Below, piece after piece: positions 43,601 through 53,540 of a stretch of 64,000 nt of DNA. The number at the start of each line of letters is the position of its first letter. The first letter of the stretch is position 1. This DNA comes from Macrocystis pyrifera (Eukaryota; Sar; Phaeophyceae; Laminariales; Laminariaceae): the NCBI GenBank assembly GCA_031763025.1, contig JASSKH010000006.1:1957048-2021047 (forward strand), read 5' to 3'. The notes below the pieces were generated by a model that saw nothing but the letters and a program-made list of their open reading frames with translations, was not told the DNA's origin and did no database searches. Made by a program: the position numbers and the translations under genes.

Positions 43601-46067
43601 TCTAGCCCACTCTGATGAGCCGTATATGCAGAATTACGGGAAATTCGTGGAAACCCCGATTCACACTATTAATAGCTAGAACATGAGTCGAAGATGCGGC
43701 TCCTCAAAACCCACTCCCACACCTCTGAATGCGCAATGAAACCGGCAAGGCACGTCAAAAAGAGAGAAAGAAAGAAAGCAAGATCTAGCCTTAAGGGAAT
43801 GGAATAAATCGTCAACGAAAGCCATCGCCATGCCATCCGCAACGGGGGTAGGGTGAGATAGTAGTGTCTACCGAAAAGCGAAAAGTGAACGCAAAAAACG
43901 AGGAGGTCCTGTTCCCCGGTAGGTGTTCCAAATTTTATCCAGATCGCCCTCTGCTCCGGAGTGGGGGGGATCGGTAGGACATGAAGAAAAATAACACGGC
44001 GTAAACCACTCAACAGCCCACAATTCCGGAAACGTGTCCTGTGCCACAAATGAGAGGCCCGATTACCCAGACCAGCTCCGACACTGAGCGGGGGGATAGG
44101 CAGGACAAAATACACACAAAAAAAAAAACAACCCCAACCTGGCCCAAGGAAAAAAAAAAATCAGGAACATACCGAGCAGAGAAACCCCCGGCCCGAAAAT
44201 TCGGAAAACGTCAAAAAGTAAATCGAGTGCAGCCGAGAAATATTTTGTCCTGCCGCCGACGCCACTTGTTAAGTTCAAGGTTGGAACACACTGTATCCCT
44301 GGACAGGTTTGCCTATTAAGCAGGTACCAGTTGGTACTCACGTGTGATGTTAGCTTAGAGATGGAAGAAGAGCAACTTTGTTTATTCCTTTCGTGTACGC
44401 GGAGACTGAGAGCAAGACTCGTCCCTTGCTGGAAAAACCCCTGGTCTTCCATCTAAGACACGCCTCCCAAGTACGAACCCAATACCTGAGCCCAGGAGGT
44501 GAGCCTGAACCCAGATAATTACCGGGCTTTCTGTCTCATTCAAAGCAGTACCATAACACCTTTGGGTAAAAGAGAGCGGGAAGTGTTTCAAGTATCGGAT
44601 CCGTGAGCCGGATGCGCGGGTCCGACCCGCGGTTCAGTAGAAAACAACACGCGGGTCATGCTGGCCCGACCCGCGAGTGACCCGTTTCTCGCGGGTCATG
44701 ACCCGACTCGACCCGTGAGTTTTTCATCACCGCTTGACCCGACCTGATTCGGCCCGTGAGATTTGAAAAATTCCTGACCCGACCCGACCCGTGAGATTTT
44801 AAAATCTCTTGACCCGACCTGACCCGACACGCGAGATTTGAAGACCTCTTGACCCGACCCGACCCGACCCGACCCGTGAGATTTTGAGTACTTCCTGATC
44901 CGACCCGACCTGACCCGACCCGTGACACTTTGAACACCCCGTGACGCGACTCGCGGGTGGGGTCATGACCTGCGAAAAGCATGACCCGCGAAAAGCCCTG
45001 GTACGATAACACGAAGGAAAATTCTTGAGAAACATTCCGTGTCTAGTTTTCAACTTTCGAGAAAAAATGAACGAAAATAGTTCAGAGCAACACCCGCTTT
45101 CGACCTCTGGCGCACTGCTGTGCTATTAATACGCATATATCACAACCCTTTTACGAAACTGCTGTAGGACTGGGTGCATCACACACATTCAGCGTACAGG
45201 ATCTAAAGGGGCTGGATCGCATTGCACAACATACATACACAGCAGCACTGAAACTATGTGCATTTTGCTCTTGTCCTTGGATTCAGCACCTGGCGTGTCC
45301 TCCACGCTACACCTTGACGAAAGAGAAGCTTGCCGCAGACCCAGGTCGAACCTGAGATACACCCATCTCACACCTACAGCAGCAGTATCAGGATTATATC
45401 GATGTGGTGGTTCGGTAGATACGTACCTGGTATGACACTGCGTAGAATGGCGGAAAAACGTACGCTAATCGCTACTGTAGTAATACTAGACTCGACGCTG
45501 ACATGCTGACGTTTGCTCCTTCCCACGTCCCCATTAATTAATAGTATAAAAACTGCACACCTTCCGCGAAGATCTCACCTTTGAGAGACCATTGGCCCTG
45601 ATTATCGCCTTGGGAGCAAACACCCCCTGCTAAGAAGGGCGCAACAGCAACAGCACGGAAAAGCATGGAGAGAGGGCAACCTCAGTCAAACAGAGCTGTG
45701 ATTTGCGCCATTTGTACCTTACGAAAGCTCGTGCTCTTTCCTCTGTGATGTCTCTCGGGCAACGTACGTGAGCGTAATGGGAGGTTTGTGGCGTACGGTC
45801 ATGTCATAATGGACCAAAACGAGAGGCTTGCTGCCGCTGTACGTACCTTTTTCTGCTCTCGACTCGGATTGCCGCAGCTGCCGCCTTTTTCCTTCCCGCC
45901 GCCACGTCCGGGAATATGGGAACTGTTCCACGGTAGGCTCCCGCCAGCGGAGCAGCAGCTCCGAAGACCGCCAGCAACAACTGGAGACGGCGGTGGAGGC
46001 ACTGCTGCTGGCGCCTGCTGCTGGTGTTCATTGTTGAACTTGCCTCTTTTCCACCGCCCTCTGACAA
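34990..46067 (-). CDS. Single-domain ABC-type ATPase with signal-like N-terminus and degenerate catalytic motifs
   Basis: The minus-strand exons, 5' to 3', are 46067-45847, 45351-45313 (tentative), 42662-42567, 41743-41663, 40127-40041, 39327-39253, 36619-36500, 35700-35559 and 35109-34990. The product is about 330 residues, one nucleotide-binding domain with no transmembrane domain. Order: a hydrophobic signal-like stretch (LQLLLAVFGAAAPLAGA, about residues 28-44), A-loop TYD, Walker A GETGAGKT, Q-loop region VYVGRDF, signature ELSGGEVYR, Walker B VLLLDGFFD, D-loop region DKSD and H-loop region FTARNHQ. The last five exons except 40127/39327 join in exact phase. Between 40127-40041 (ends phase 0) and 39327-39253 (needs phase 2) a small exon is missing. 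Walker A, the Walker B Asp and LSGGE are intact. The usual Q of the Q-loop, E after Walker B and H of the H-loop appear to be R, G and A. It may bind ATP without normal turnover, or pair with an active partner. The signal plus Tyr after GA suggests secretory or plastid targeting (inference). Confidence 0.75.
35130..35168. repeat. (GGGC)n microsatellite
   Basis: About eight GGGC units lie just upstream (minus sense) of the ABC terminal exon. Confidence 0.9.
35264..35371. mobile_element. MITE family A
   Basis: The ends are TATTACGGGGGACCACAGCA and TTACTATGGTCCCCCGTAAA, within an ABC-gene intron. Confidence 0.92.
35559..35700 (-). CDS. ABC gene exon with H-loop region
   Basis: This exon encodes VRYGVEFSLFDLQKKLGVML, then VFTARNHQIVMELAKQVAEI and TDGKITE. 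The LVFTxR-(9)-A--V-EI-DGKI pattern is the ABC H-loop and last strand, with Ala where His normally follows Thr. It is bounded by CTCAAG and GAG|GTATGT. Confidence 0.85.
35701..36499 (-). other. ABC gene intron with TTCTTCTGG-AGGTCG tandem repeats
   Basis: A ~85-100 base unit with TTCTTCTGGAGGTCGAA and CAAGTCGACACAAC is repeated three times over 35655-35970. The first copy begins inside the H-loop exon, so an exon end has been duplicated into the intron. 36230-36490 is C-rich with CCTCTCCCACC repeats. Confidence 0.65.
36500..36619 (-). CDS. ABC gene exon with signature and Walker B
   Basis: This exon encodes ELSGGEVYRFALAMAMAKAS and then SSPTPPVLLLDGFFDKSDQ. LSGGE is the ABC signature. VLLLD is Walker B, followed by Gly instead of Glu. 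It is bounded by TGCGCAG and AG|GTAAGA. Confidence 0.9.
36690..37060 (-). repeat. Tandem or nested LINE 3' ends
   Basis: GTCATTTGACCATTGACCnCG and GAGACGGAG blocks recur at about 36785, 36970 and 37215, each ended by a G run on the plus strand (equal to poly-C in element sense). A family Y 3' end (36886-36928) lies between them. Confidence 0.65.
37080..38930 (-). pseudogene. Non-LTR (LINE) reverse transcriptase relic
   Basis: On the minus strand, 38874-38587 encodes a reverse transcriptase palm: GVAQGCTLAPNICKLHINDL, then AFSDDVLGIS, where the catalytic Y/FADD box reads FSDD. Further along, 37961-37593 encodes a basic helical stretch (AVWGKESKGQGGTRWDS) and 37500-37085 the C-terminal tail shared with 52348-51959. 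Frames are interrupted several times, and a MITE family A copy (38189-38302) sits inside. The endonuclease domain is absent. It is a dead relic in an intron of the ABC gene. Confidence 0.75.
38189..38302. mobile_element. MITE family A, inserted in the LINE relic
   Basis: The ends are TATTACGGAGGACCATAGTA and TTCACTATGGTCCCCCGTA. Confidence 0.9.
39253..39327 (-). CDS. ABC gene exon, helical subdomain
   Basis: This exon encodes RNVELTTNTILEALDLHGCS then RTKD. It is the ILEALDL-type helix that precedes the signature in ABC domains. It joins the signature exon through a split AGG Arg codon. Its 5' phase does not match exon 40127-40041, so one small exon is missing. Confidence 0.72.
39638..39744. 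mobile_element. MITE family A
   Basis: The ends are TACGGGGGGCCATAGTTAAT and TTACTTTGGTCCCCCGTGA. Confidence 0.88.
40041..40127 (-). CDS. ABC gene exon with Q-loop region
   Basis: This exon encodes VTGLRKAVYVGRDFTGTTGK and then SVRQLISEK. It aligns with the G-I-V-G, YVPQ-D, GTLTVRENL region of ABC domains, with Arg where Gln of the Q-loop is expected. It joins the Walker A exon in phase 0. A 460-base CAG array begins about 110 bases upstream of its acceptor. Confidence 0.75.
40237..40697. repeat. (CAG)n/(CAACAG)n array
   Basis: Roughly 460 bases of CAG and CAA triplets in two blocks (40237-40280 and 40484-40697), with degenerate CAACA-rich sequence between them. It lies in the intron upstream of the Q-loop exon on the minus strand (so CTG in the transcript). 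The long poly-Leu, poly-Cys and poly-Ala frames are artefacts. Confidence 0.95.
41474..41590. mobile_element. MITE family A with internal insertion
   Basis: The ends are ATTACGGGGGTCCATAGTAA and CTCCCCCGTAAA. The right arm is split by about ten extra bases (CAGGCAGTATG) between TTTACTA and CTCCCCCG. Confidence 0.85.
41663..41743 (-). CDS. ABC gene exon with Walker A
   Basis: This exon encodes VGETGAGKTSLMKCLAG followed by LEKPTAGDIT. GETGAGKT is a complete Walker A, and the LAG-(E/K)P-TAG-DI continuation is the standard ABC arrangement. It is bounded by GCCGCAG and ACG|GTGAGA. Confidence 0.9.
42567..42662 (-). CDS. ABC gene exon, N-terminal NBD strand
   Basis: This exon encodes TYDTPHIFFKDEHVKALDDI followed by TADIHGPGSVAL. 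The layout (strand, loop, ALDDI, then G-SVAL just before Walker A) is that of an ABC domain. It is bounded by GGTAG and TTG|GTGAGG, in phase 0 with the Walker A exon. Confidence 0.78.
42915..43185. repeat. CGGGT-pentamer dispersed element
   Basis: It starts GGGCTTTTCGCGGGTCAGGT. GGGTC runs then switch to the complementary GACCC runs separated by CGCGAGATTTTGAAAACC-like spacers, and it ends CGTGAGACACGGGTTTCATG. Confidence 0.85.
43322..43605 (+). repeat. 284-base direct repeat, left copy (TRIM-like)
   Basis: TGTTAAGTTCAAGGTCGGGA through CAAAGCAGTACCATAAC is repeated at 44270-44553 with about 90% identity by eye. Together with the 665-base spacer this resembles a terminal-repeat retrotransposon in miniature. 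No primer-binding site or clear target duplication was found. Confidence 0.6.
44270..44553 (+). repeat. 284-base direct repeat, right copy (TRIM-like)
   Basis: This is the second copy of the block at 43322, starting TGTTAAGTTCAAGGTTGGAA and ending CAGTACCATAACA. Confidence 0.6.
44608..45002. repeat. CGGGT-pentamer dispersed element
   Basis: GACCCGACCC runs separated by CGTGAGATTTT-AAA spacers. It ends TGACCCGCGAAAAGCCCTG, the inverse of the start of the copy at 42915. Confidence 0.85.
45313..45351 (-). CDS. ABC gene exon 2 (tentative, 39 bases)
   Basis: TATCTCAG|GTTCGACC to TCAAG|GTGTAG would encode VRPGSAASFSFVK. Joined in phase 0 to the next exon this gives SFSFVKTYD, a plausible first beta-strand and A-loop of an ABC domain. 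It is short and rests on splice signals and fit alone. Confidence 0.4.
45847..46067 (-). CDS. ABC gene exon 1 (signal-like N-terminus)
   Basis: This exon encodes MSEGGGKEASSTMNTSSRRQ, then RRLQLLLAVFGAAAPLAGAY and a basic Lys/Arg-rich stretch. The donor is AAAAG|GTACGTAC. An alternative donor four bases on (GTAC|GTACAG) would end in phase 0 and fit the tentative exon 2. A second open frame through the same exon, starting much further upstream, lacks a signal and looks less real. Confidence 0.5.
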
Positions 46068-46504
46068 CGTCTACTTTGGGTTGCCTTCTTTTTGATTGGC
46101 GCTTCACTCTTGACCAAGACCCTCGATGACCTCTTGAATTAAACTTCTCGCACGAGGTTGTGGCACGCTGAAGATTAGGCTGTGTGCGGTGGTCTCTCAG
46201 CGGGACAGGGCAATGGGGTAGGGACGTGGCAGGTGGTTGAATTTTCAATTTTGGGTCTGAAAAAAAATGAAAATCGAGCAGCTGTGCGAATCCCAGAAGG
46301 ATCTCCCGCAATATGATTGGCTTAAAGTTTCACCGACTGCAACTACGCATTAATCCTTCTCGGAATTAGTGGAACTCCTAAATCCCATCGGTCGTCGGCC
46401 ACTAGGCATCGCTCGTGTCTATTGTCTACGGGTCGAGATAACCTCTAGCCTGGGGTAGAGTTGCTAGCACTGCACTTCGATCCGATTTATTTCCTTGCTT
46501 GACG
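46068..46504. promoter_or_regulatory. Divergent promoter region between the ABC gene and the membrane-protein gene
   Basis: Start codons at 46067 (minus) and 46505 (plus) are 437 bases apart with no other supported feature between them. Both promoters must lie here if the two starts are right. No TATA box is obvious. Confidence 0.5.
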
Positions 46505-46708
46505 ATGTCGAGACCAGGCCAACAGCAGGGTCAGCAAACCGCCATCGTTGTCGGCAGCGCTGATCGATTCGGCGCGCTGGTGGTTTCCACAGGGAAAGAG
46601 TTCGTGAAGAAGCATCCTGTGATGAGCTTGTCGTGGATTGTTGGGCTTTTTGTGTCGATGCTCGCTTCTGGCTATACCCCGGCGCCGGAGGCAGTGCTGA
46701 ACTATGAG
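46505..46708 (+). CDS. Membrane-protein gene exon 1
   Basis: This exon encodes MSRPGQQQGQQTAIVVGSAD, then a basic helix (GKEFVKKHP), a membrane segment and GYTPAPEAVLNYE. The donor is GAG|GTGAGG in phase 0. A TTG codon two codons upstream is not a credible start. Confidence 0.78.
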
Positions 46709-49453
46709 GTGAGGCTGTGGCGTATGCTAGTTCTTTTCGCGAGCGATCGTTTGAAGCGGATGGATTCGTAGCTGCTGCCGGTTCTCTTTGCGTCGAGTTT
46801 AGATGTTTAGAAGCAACAGCACAGCAGCAGCGCTGCCGCAGTGGAAATGCTGTAGGTACACGATATCGTGCACAGCAGCAGCAGGAGGACGGTGGGAAGC
46901 CAAGCAAGCATTGCAACAGAACAGCCTGGTATCGTGAATCGAACGCAACGGAGAGAAAAGGAATTGCGTGTCCTCAGCTTTCGCTCAATCAACCCAACCC
47001 ACCTCTCATTTCCTTTAAATTATCGTCCGCGACTCGACCAGCGCGAGGGCAAGCAACGATGGCGATCCCGATCAGTCTGATCCTGGTATGATACCTAGTA
47101 CATGGTATACGAAGTACCACAACATCGTCGAGAGGCCCTATTTGCAATACCACCTTGCAAATAGCAACACTCCTGCTTGATTAGTGGAGGCTGGGCTTTC
47201 GGCTGGCGTGCTGTTTTGGTTTGCGGAACAACACCACCTATCCGCCCCTGCCGGCCTCCAGCGTCCCAAAGGGCTACCTGCAGGATAAGGAGCGGGTTGT
47301 GTGGGATGGGTTGTCTGGGCCGACGTGCAAGATAGAAATCGACCGCACGTGCTATTCACCTTGGACAGATGATTTAGATCCTTCCGAGGGCAGATAGATC
47401 TATCTGTATGATCTGTACGACCTAGCTCACGTTGCCGGGTGGGAGCTGTACAACCTGCATGCTCTATCAGATGCTTTCTGGGTTGGATCTGTACCTATAC
47501 ACTGCGCAACATCTCGTAGCGGCAGTCCAGATTCTACAGCAGTAGAGCAAGCAGTAAGTAAATCATGATCTGTCCAATTTATCAACCAAAAGGTATTGCA
47601 CGAGTTTCTCTGCAAGGTGTTGCAATTAGGGCGCACCCACGACGTCGTCTCATGATGTGAACCTGGTACGAGCACAAATAAGTACCGAGTATATACACAT
47701 TATATCACGGAAGTAGATTATGATCTGTCCAATTTATCAACCAAAAGGTATTGCACGAGTTTCTCTGCGAGGTGTTGCAATTAGGGCCCACTCGACGTCG
47801 TCTCTTGATGTGAACCTGGCACGAGCACAAGTAAGTACCGAGTGCACATTATTTTATCACGGAGTCCACATCTACACATCTCGACATGCAGTTGGCATCA
47901 TACATTGGTGCTCATGGTTCGTAACGTTGGTTTCTGTTTCCATCGCCTCATTTCCTTCGGCACGTACTACAGCAGTAGTTTTAAGACCACGTTGGCACCG
48001 AAGGTCTCCTGGTCCCCGGGTTTCCGGTCGCTCTAATCTCTGGTGGAAGTTTTATCGAAACAGAAGAAAAACGTCGCTATCTCAACACGCTGCGTTTAAA
48101 ACTTGGGCGGGTTCGTGCTTGACGGGAGAGCGACGGTGACTTGAAAGAGGGTCATCACGGCAGCTTGTGTTTCTCTCGAGATTGAATCTTGCGCAGGCTC
48201 TCAACAGAGGCCTACACATGGACTTCTTAGAGGTGCTGCAGTGGTCGAAATTGGTCGAAATTTGGGGTGTACAAAACGAGACGAGAAACAACCCCCAACT
48301 GAACGTTTGTACTTCACTTGCGGACAGCTTCGCACAGCTCCTCACAGGAAAAGCTACAGCCCGCGAAATTGAGGGATGCTCCTGATAAGGAATGTGAGAG
48401 CGTCGGGTGCGCCAGACGGCAGTCGTAGCCAAAGACGTCAGAAGACATACCAAGCAAGGCAGAACAGGCGTTGTCAAGGATGTGTGTGTGTTCTTCACAT
48501 TAAATCGTTCTTTCTACCCGTCGACGTCCAGCACAACCAGTGTCCGTGCCGATTCTTCAATCCTAGAGAGATAAAAGTCCTGCGGTCACACAACTACGCC
48601 ACAGAGCTACTACGTGAGCGTGTGCGCAAAAGAAAAAATATCACGAATTTTGCTTATCTATTCCCCCGTTAACGACGACTGATCAAAAAGCCCAATCAAG
48701 TTTGCATAAAAATGACGAAGTTACGCATTTTTGGATAGCATATTATACTACATACAGTAAAGCCATATTTGTGTGATATGAGATTCGCCCGCTGCATTCT
48801 GTTCGCCGAAACTCTCCGGACGCTTTGGATTGGCCAAACTTGCCCCGAGAGTGGCCTCGGGCCATGTCTGCTACCGGCGAGGTTTTGCGAGAATAATTGC
48901 TGCCGCTGATGCTGCATGCACCTGTTGCCTGCTGCTGCAGCAGATAGGTGCTGCTGCTGCAGCTACTGCTGCGCGTCACGGACTACTTCTACTACTGCAT
49001 TTAGTGTGCTGCTGCTGCTGCTGCAAGTAAGTGTGGTGCTCGCTGCAGTGCGGTTGCTGCAAGCGCTGCGGCAAGCAAGCACTGCGGTGAGCAGGCCCTG
49101 CTGCGAACAAGAGCGCTGCTGCAAGCGATGAGCGCTCCTGCACACGCAAGCTCCGCTGCAAGCAAGCGCTAATGCTGCAAGCAAGAGAGCCGTCTCAAGC
49201 ATGCGCTGCTGCAAGCGCTGTTGCAGGCGCTACTGCTGCTTGCGGCTGCTGCTGCTGCTGCTGCTGCAAGCGCGTGCGCCCTTTTGCCGCCACGCTCCTA
49301 ATCTTCACCGCTACGATCTGTTTTCGGGCAGAGAGGCACGACGAAGAAGAAGGAGGACGATCTTCTCGTTGTGGCTGCGTTGCTAGTACAGCGAGTGTCG
49401 AGGACCGCAAGATAGATCGCTCTTCTTCCTGTTGGTGCTTGTTGCTGCTTAGT

Positions 49454-49509
<56 letters not shown>

Positions 49510-52500
49510 GCACGACTTCTGTTCGGCTCGTTTGGTCCTGCAAAAGTACTGCCGGTGCTGCATGTGTGTGTGTTTTTTTTTTAACAGAATAATTCAATAT
49601 TTAGCAATTTTTCGTCCCCGATTTATGCGCATGCCTGAAGTCCTTCGATTATGATTATCTTTCCGATGGAAATTCTTGATAACCAAAAATATTATGCTCA
49701 GACGCTCTTTTGTTACGTAAGCAGTTGAGCACAATAGACAATGCAATGCCATGTCATCATGCTGGATATGACAGGCACGACATACATACTCTATGAAAGA
49801 GAGAAACCGAAAGAACACAAAGAAAAACAAAAACACAGAAAAAAAGAAAACAAATCGAAAGAGAGAAATGAAAGAAGAAAATAAAAAAAAAAAACTGTCG
49901 AGCCTACTCGCGGGGGATGTGGCAAGACACTTGAAAGAAAGCGCGCTGAAGAAAAGAAAAGAAAAACTCCACTCTACTTGTAAACAGAGACTGAGAACCA
50001 AAGGGAAAAATAAGAGGCAAACCGAAGCCCAAAGTGAAGCACCCTCCAGGTAGCGGCAGCAGTTCATGGTATGAGTAGCATAGCCAGGTTCTCCCTACTA
50101 GTCCGCTTGGGACCTTGCTACCCTCTCTGCCGTCTCTGTCCTGCGCTCGTCAGCTGTGTCCCGCCCCTCGGCGTCAGACAAATACGAACCAAGCACCGAC
50201 GCCACACCGCTCCTTTCTTGAGGCTTATCGAAAGAAGAAAGGAAGATGAAGAAATAAAATGGAAATCACAGAGGATGTAGGGCCGAGTGTTCCACACTGG
50301 AACCTAGTAATAGGGGTCCGGTGTCAGCCAAGGCATGTGAAGGCGAAGTTGCTGTTTGTCTGAGGGGTGAAAATTCTATCTCCTGCCTGGTAACGTGTTT
50401 GGTCACGGGCACCCAGAAACGACTCACGCGGTGTTTTCGTGCGCTGGTAAGTTGAGAGCGAGTAGCACAAAAAAGCGCGCGAAAACGTTGAGATGTTTCG
50501 CGTCGACGTGGGTCACCGACGAAGAAATGGCCTTCACCAAAATATTGCTGCTCTCCTGGTGGATGACTCCTCTTGTCTCTTTAGTAGTCGTCGTCCAAGA
50601 TGCTGCGGGTGACAAATGTGCGTTCCCATGATGGGTAGTAAGTTATTAGGCCCAAATAATGGCGAAAAAATGGCCCAAAAGCTCAGGATTCTTGTTTATT
50701 CGCGTCGTCTGTTGTAAAACTGCGGAATACTGATCTTAGTTGCAAATCCTGCACTTTAGTTCCAAGTCGTATGTATATGTTGCCGAAACGCCTACGCACG
50801 GGTGCTTGACGACGCGTTGCTGAGGGTGCTATCAATCAGGGCTTCTCACGGGTCACGTGGTGTTCAAAATGTCACGGGTCGGGTCGGGTCGGGTCAGGAA
50901 GTGTTCAAAATGTCACGGGTCGGGTTGGGTCGGCTCAAGAGGTTTTCAAGTCTCGTGGGTCGGGTCAGGTCAAGAATTTGCAAATCTCACGGGTCGGGTC
51001 GGGTCGGGTCGGGTCGGGTCGGGTGGGGTTGGGTCGGGTCAAGAACTCTTCAAATCTCGGGTCGGGTCAGGTCGGGTCAAGAGGTGATGAAAAGTTGACG
51101 GGTCGGGTCAGGTCATGACCCGCGAGAAGCGGGTCACTCGCGGTTCGGGCTAACATGACCTGCGAGTTGTTTTCTGCTGACCCGCGGGTCGGACCCGCGC
51201 ATTCGGCTCGCAGATCTGACACTTGAAAAACCTACCGCTCTCTTACCCAAAGGCTTATTTCGCCCCAATACTCAATATTACTCGTTTGGTATCATGTTAG
51301 CATTACTAACACCGCCAGATTCATGTACTCATGCCTGCATCCATCCATACCCACTACAGCCAGGCCACATATCGCTGCGGGGCTCAAAAATAAATATGAA
51401 ATTGTTTTCGAAGTGTAGACCCACGGGTCAGATCCGCGGGTCGAACCTGTGGGTCAAGATATATGGTGTCACGGGTCAAGGTACCCGACCCGCATGAAAC
51501 CCGTGTCTCACGGGTCAATCGCAAGGTGGCGGGTTGGGTCGGGTCGGGTCGGGTCAGGAGATTTTCAAATCTCACGGGTCGGGTCGGGTCGGGTCAACCG
51601 TTTTTTTAAAATCTCGCGGGTCGGATCGGGGGGTCAAGAGGCGTCAAAATCTCGCGGGTCGGGTCGGGTCAAGTCAGCATACCTCAAAAACTTCGCGGGT
51701 CGGATCGGGTCAGCTGAATCTCCCCGACCCGACCCGACCCGACCGGACCCGTAAGGTTTTACCTGACCCGCGAAAAGCCTTGCTATTATTAGTAGTAGCG
51801 TCCCCTTAAGCATTGTGGGGGTGTACTCATTATCGTGCATGGCCGTAGTCATATGACCATAGACCCTCGCATCCCTACAATGCCGGGATGGAGCACGTCG
51901 GGTTTTCACCGACCAGGCATTGTGGGGGGGGGGCGTGCTCATTTGTTGCTTGCCTTAGTCATTTGACCATTGACCACGAATCCCTTTCGAGACGGAGCAC
52001 CGTTCCTACTCGTAATAGAGACACCTCCAACAATTGGGCGCTCATTACGTTGTTTCCATAAATTACATAGAAATTTTTTGCTAATCTTATCCCCTTCCTG
52101 TTTGGCCTCCTGTGGCCACCATCTATCTCCAGGATAGCGATCGTTTTCTCGCTGCTGCTATTCATTGTGTCAAACTCCTCCATGTCACATTCGTCTATTT
52201 TCCTCATCTCCTCTTCTAACACATCCCGTTCCTCCTTGTATATTTCACATTCTCCTACTATGTGAGTTCTACTCTCTATTGCTTTGCCACACGGGCAAAT
52301 ACTAACAGCATGCATCGTCGTAGATAGATGCCTGCCGGATGCGAGCATCGCAACGGGGCGGGGGCAATCCGGTATGCATGTCGTATGTTATGATGTCGTA
52401 TGCCAGTTTTTGCACCCGTCAACAAGAGTGGGGATAGGAATAGCATCAGCTGTGCATCAATCACTCACTGCTCTCTTCTGCAGTGCTTCGAACCCAATGC

Positions 52501-53509
52501 AAGAAAGATGTCGCTTGACGGCCGTCTTGCCCCTTCACGGGCAGCCGTCAAGGACAGCCGTCAAGGGTAGCCGACATGGAACTCCCTGTACTAAAACTAG
52601 TAAATTAATATATAAAATGACCTTGACGGGTCGAACCTACGATACACGGGTCAACTTACGGGTCTGTTTTTCCTGTCTCGGCTTCTTGGACAGATGCCCC
52701 GATCAAGATACGACGGTAAGACCCCGATTAATTTTGTACCGATCGTAATCTCAGGGCAGGCCACAACACAACACACACACCACACCGCCGTATTTTTTCT
52801 GTCAACCCCTATTATTCTTACCACTAAAGGCTGCATTAGAGTGCTCCTACGCAAGGCAAAAAGACGCACGCGGCGTACACATACACCCGCGCGGAAATAT
52901 TTGATACCTGTAATATACTTTTAATACGTGCAGCAGAAACTAGAAGCTCCTCTGCCGAATCTGCACCACTACGGGGGATCATAGGAAAATAGGACCAAAT
53001 ATTGTTTGTAGTAAAAATAGATGGAACACATCGTTTTTTGTGCGTATCGTAGGTCCCGTTCACTATGGTCCTCCGTAATAATAATAATAATAAGCAGATC
53101 CTGCACAATTCCCTTTTTTGTACTGCAGTCCCGTTTCGGGGACAAAGTACTTGGAATTAGACTGGTTTGTCCCCGAAACGGGAGTGCAGCACTAAGAGGA
53201 GTTATTACGGGGGGCCATAGTAAATAGGACCGAATATTGTTGATAAAAATATGTAAATATATAGGTTTTTGTGTGTACCGTAGGTCCTGTTTACTATGGT
53301 CCAACGTAAAAGGATCCCGACGATCTTTTTACTGCAGTAGTAGATTATGGTCTGTCCATGACCCCTTGTTTACAGTTTTTTTTCGTGTCGTTTTGTCATT
53401 TTTTTTTCGTGTCGTTTTGTCGTTTTTTTGACGTTTTTGTCATTTTTTTCTTGTCGTTTTGTCGTTTTTTTGTCGTTTTTTTTTGTCGTTTCGTCGTTTT
53501 TTTTTTTTA

Positions 53510-53540
<31 letters not shown>

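Larger units (their letters stand above)
42663..45312 (-). other. ABC gene intron between tentative exon 2 and exon 3
   Basis: It contains two CGGGT elements and the TRIM-like pair, plus a (GGGA)n run at 42708-42726. A further coding exon is not excluded. Confidence 0.5.

Noticed and set aside
45849..46311. Alternative open frame through ABC exon 1 starting at 46311
   Set aside because: It would end in phase 0 and fit the tentative exon 2, but it lacks a targeting signal and crosses the presumed promoter. The shorter frame with a signal-like segment is preferred.
48167..48385. 72-codon plus-strand frame (LHMDFLEVLQWSKLVEIWGV)
   Set aside because: Its composition is fairly protein-like, but it has no recognisable family, no clean splice sites and no neighbours. 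It might be a decayed transposon piece.
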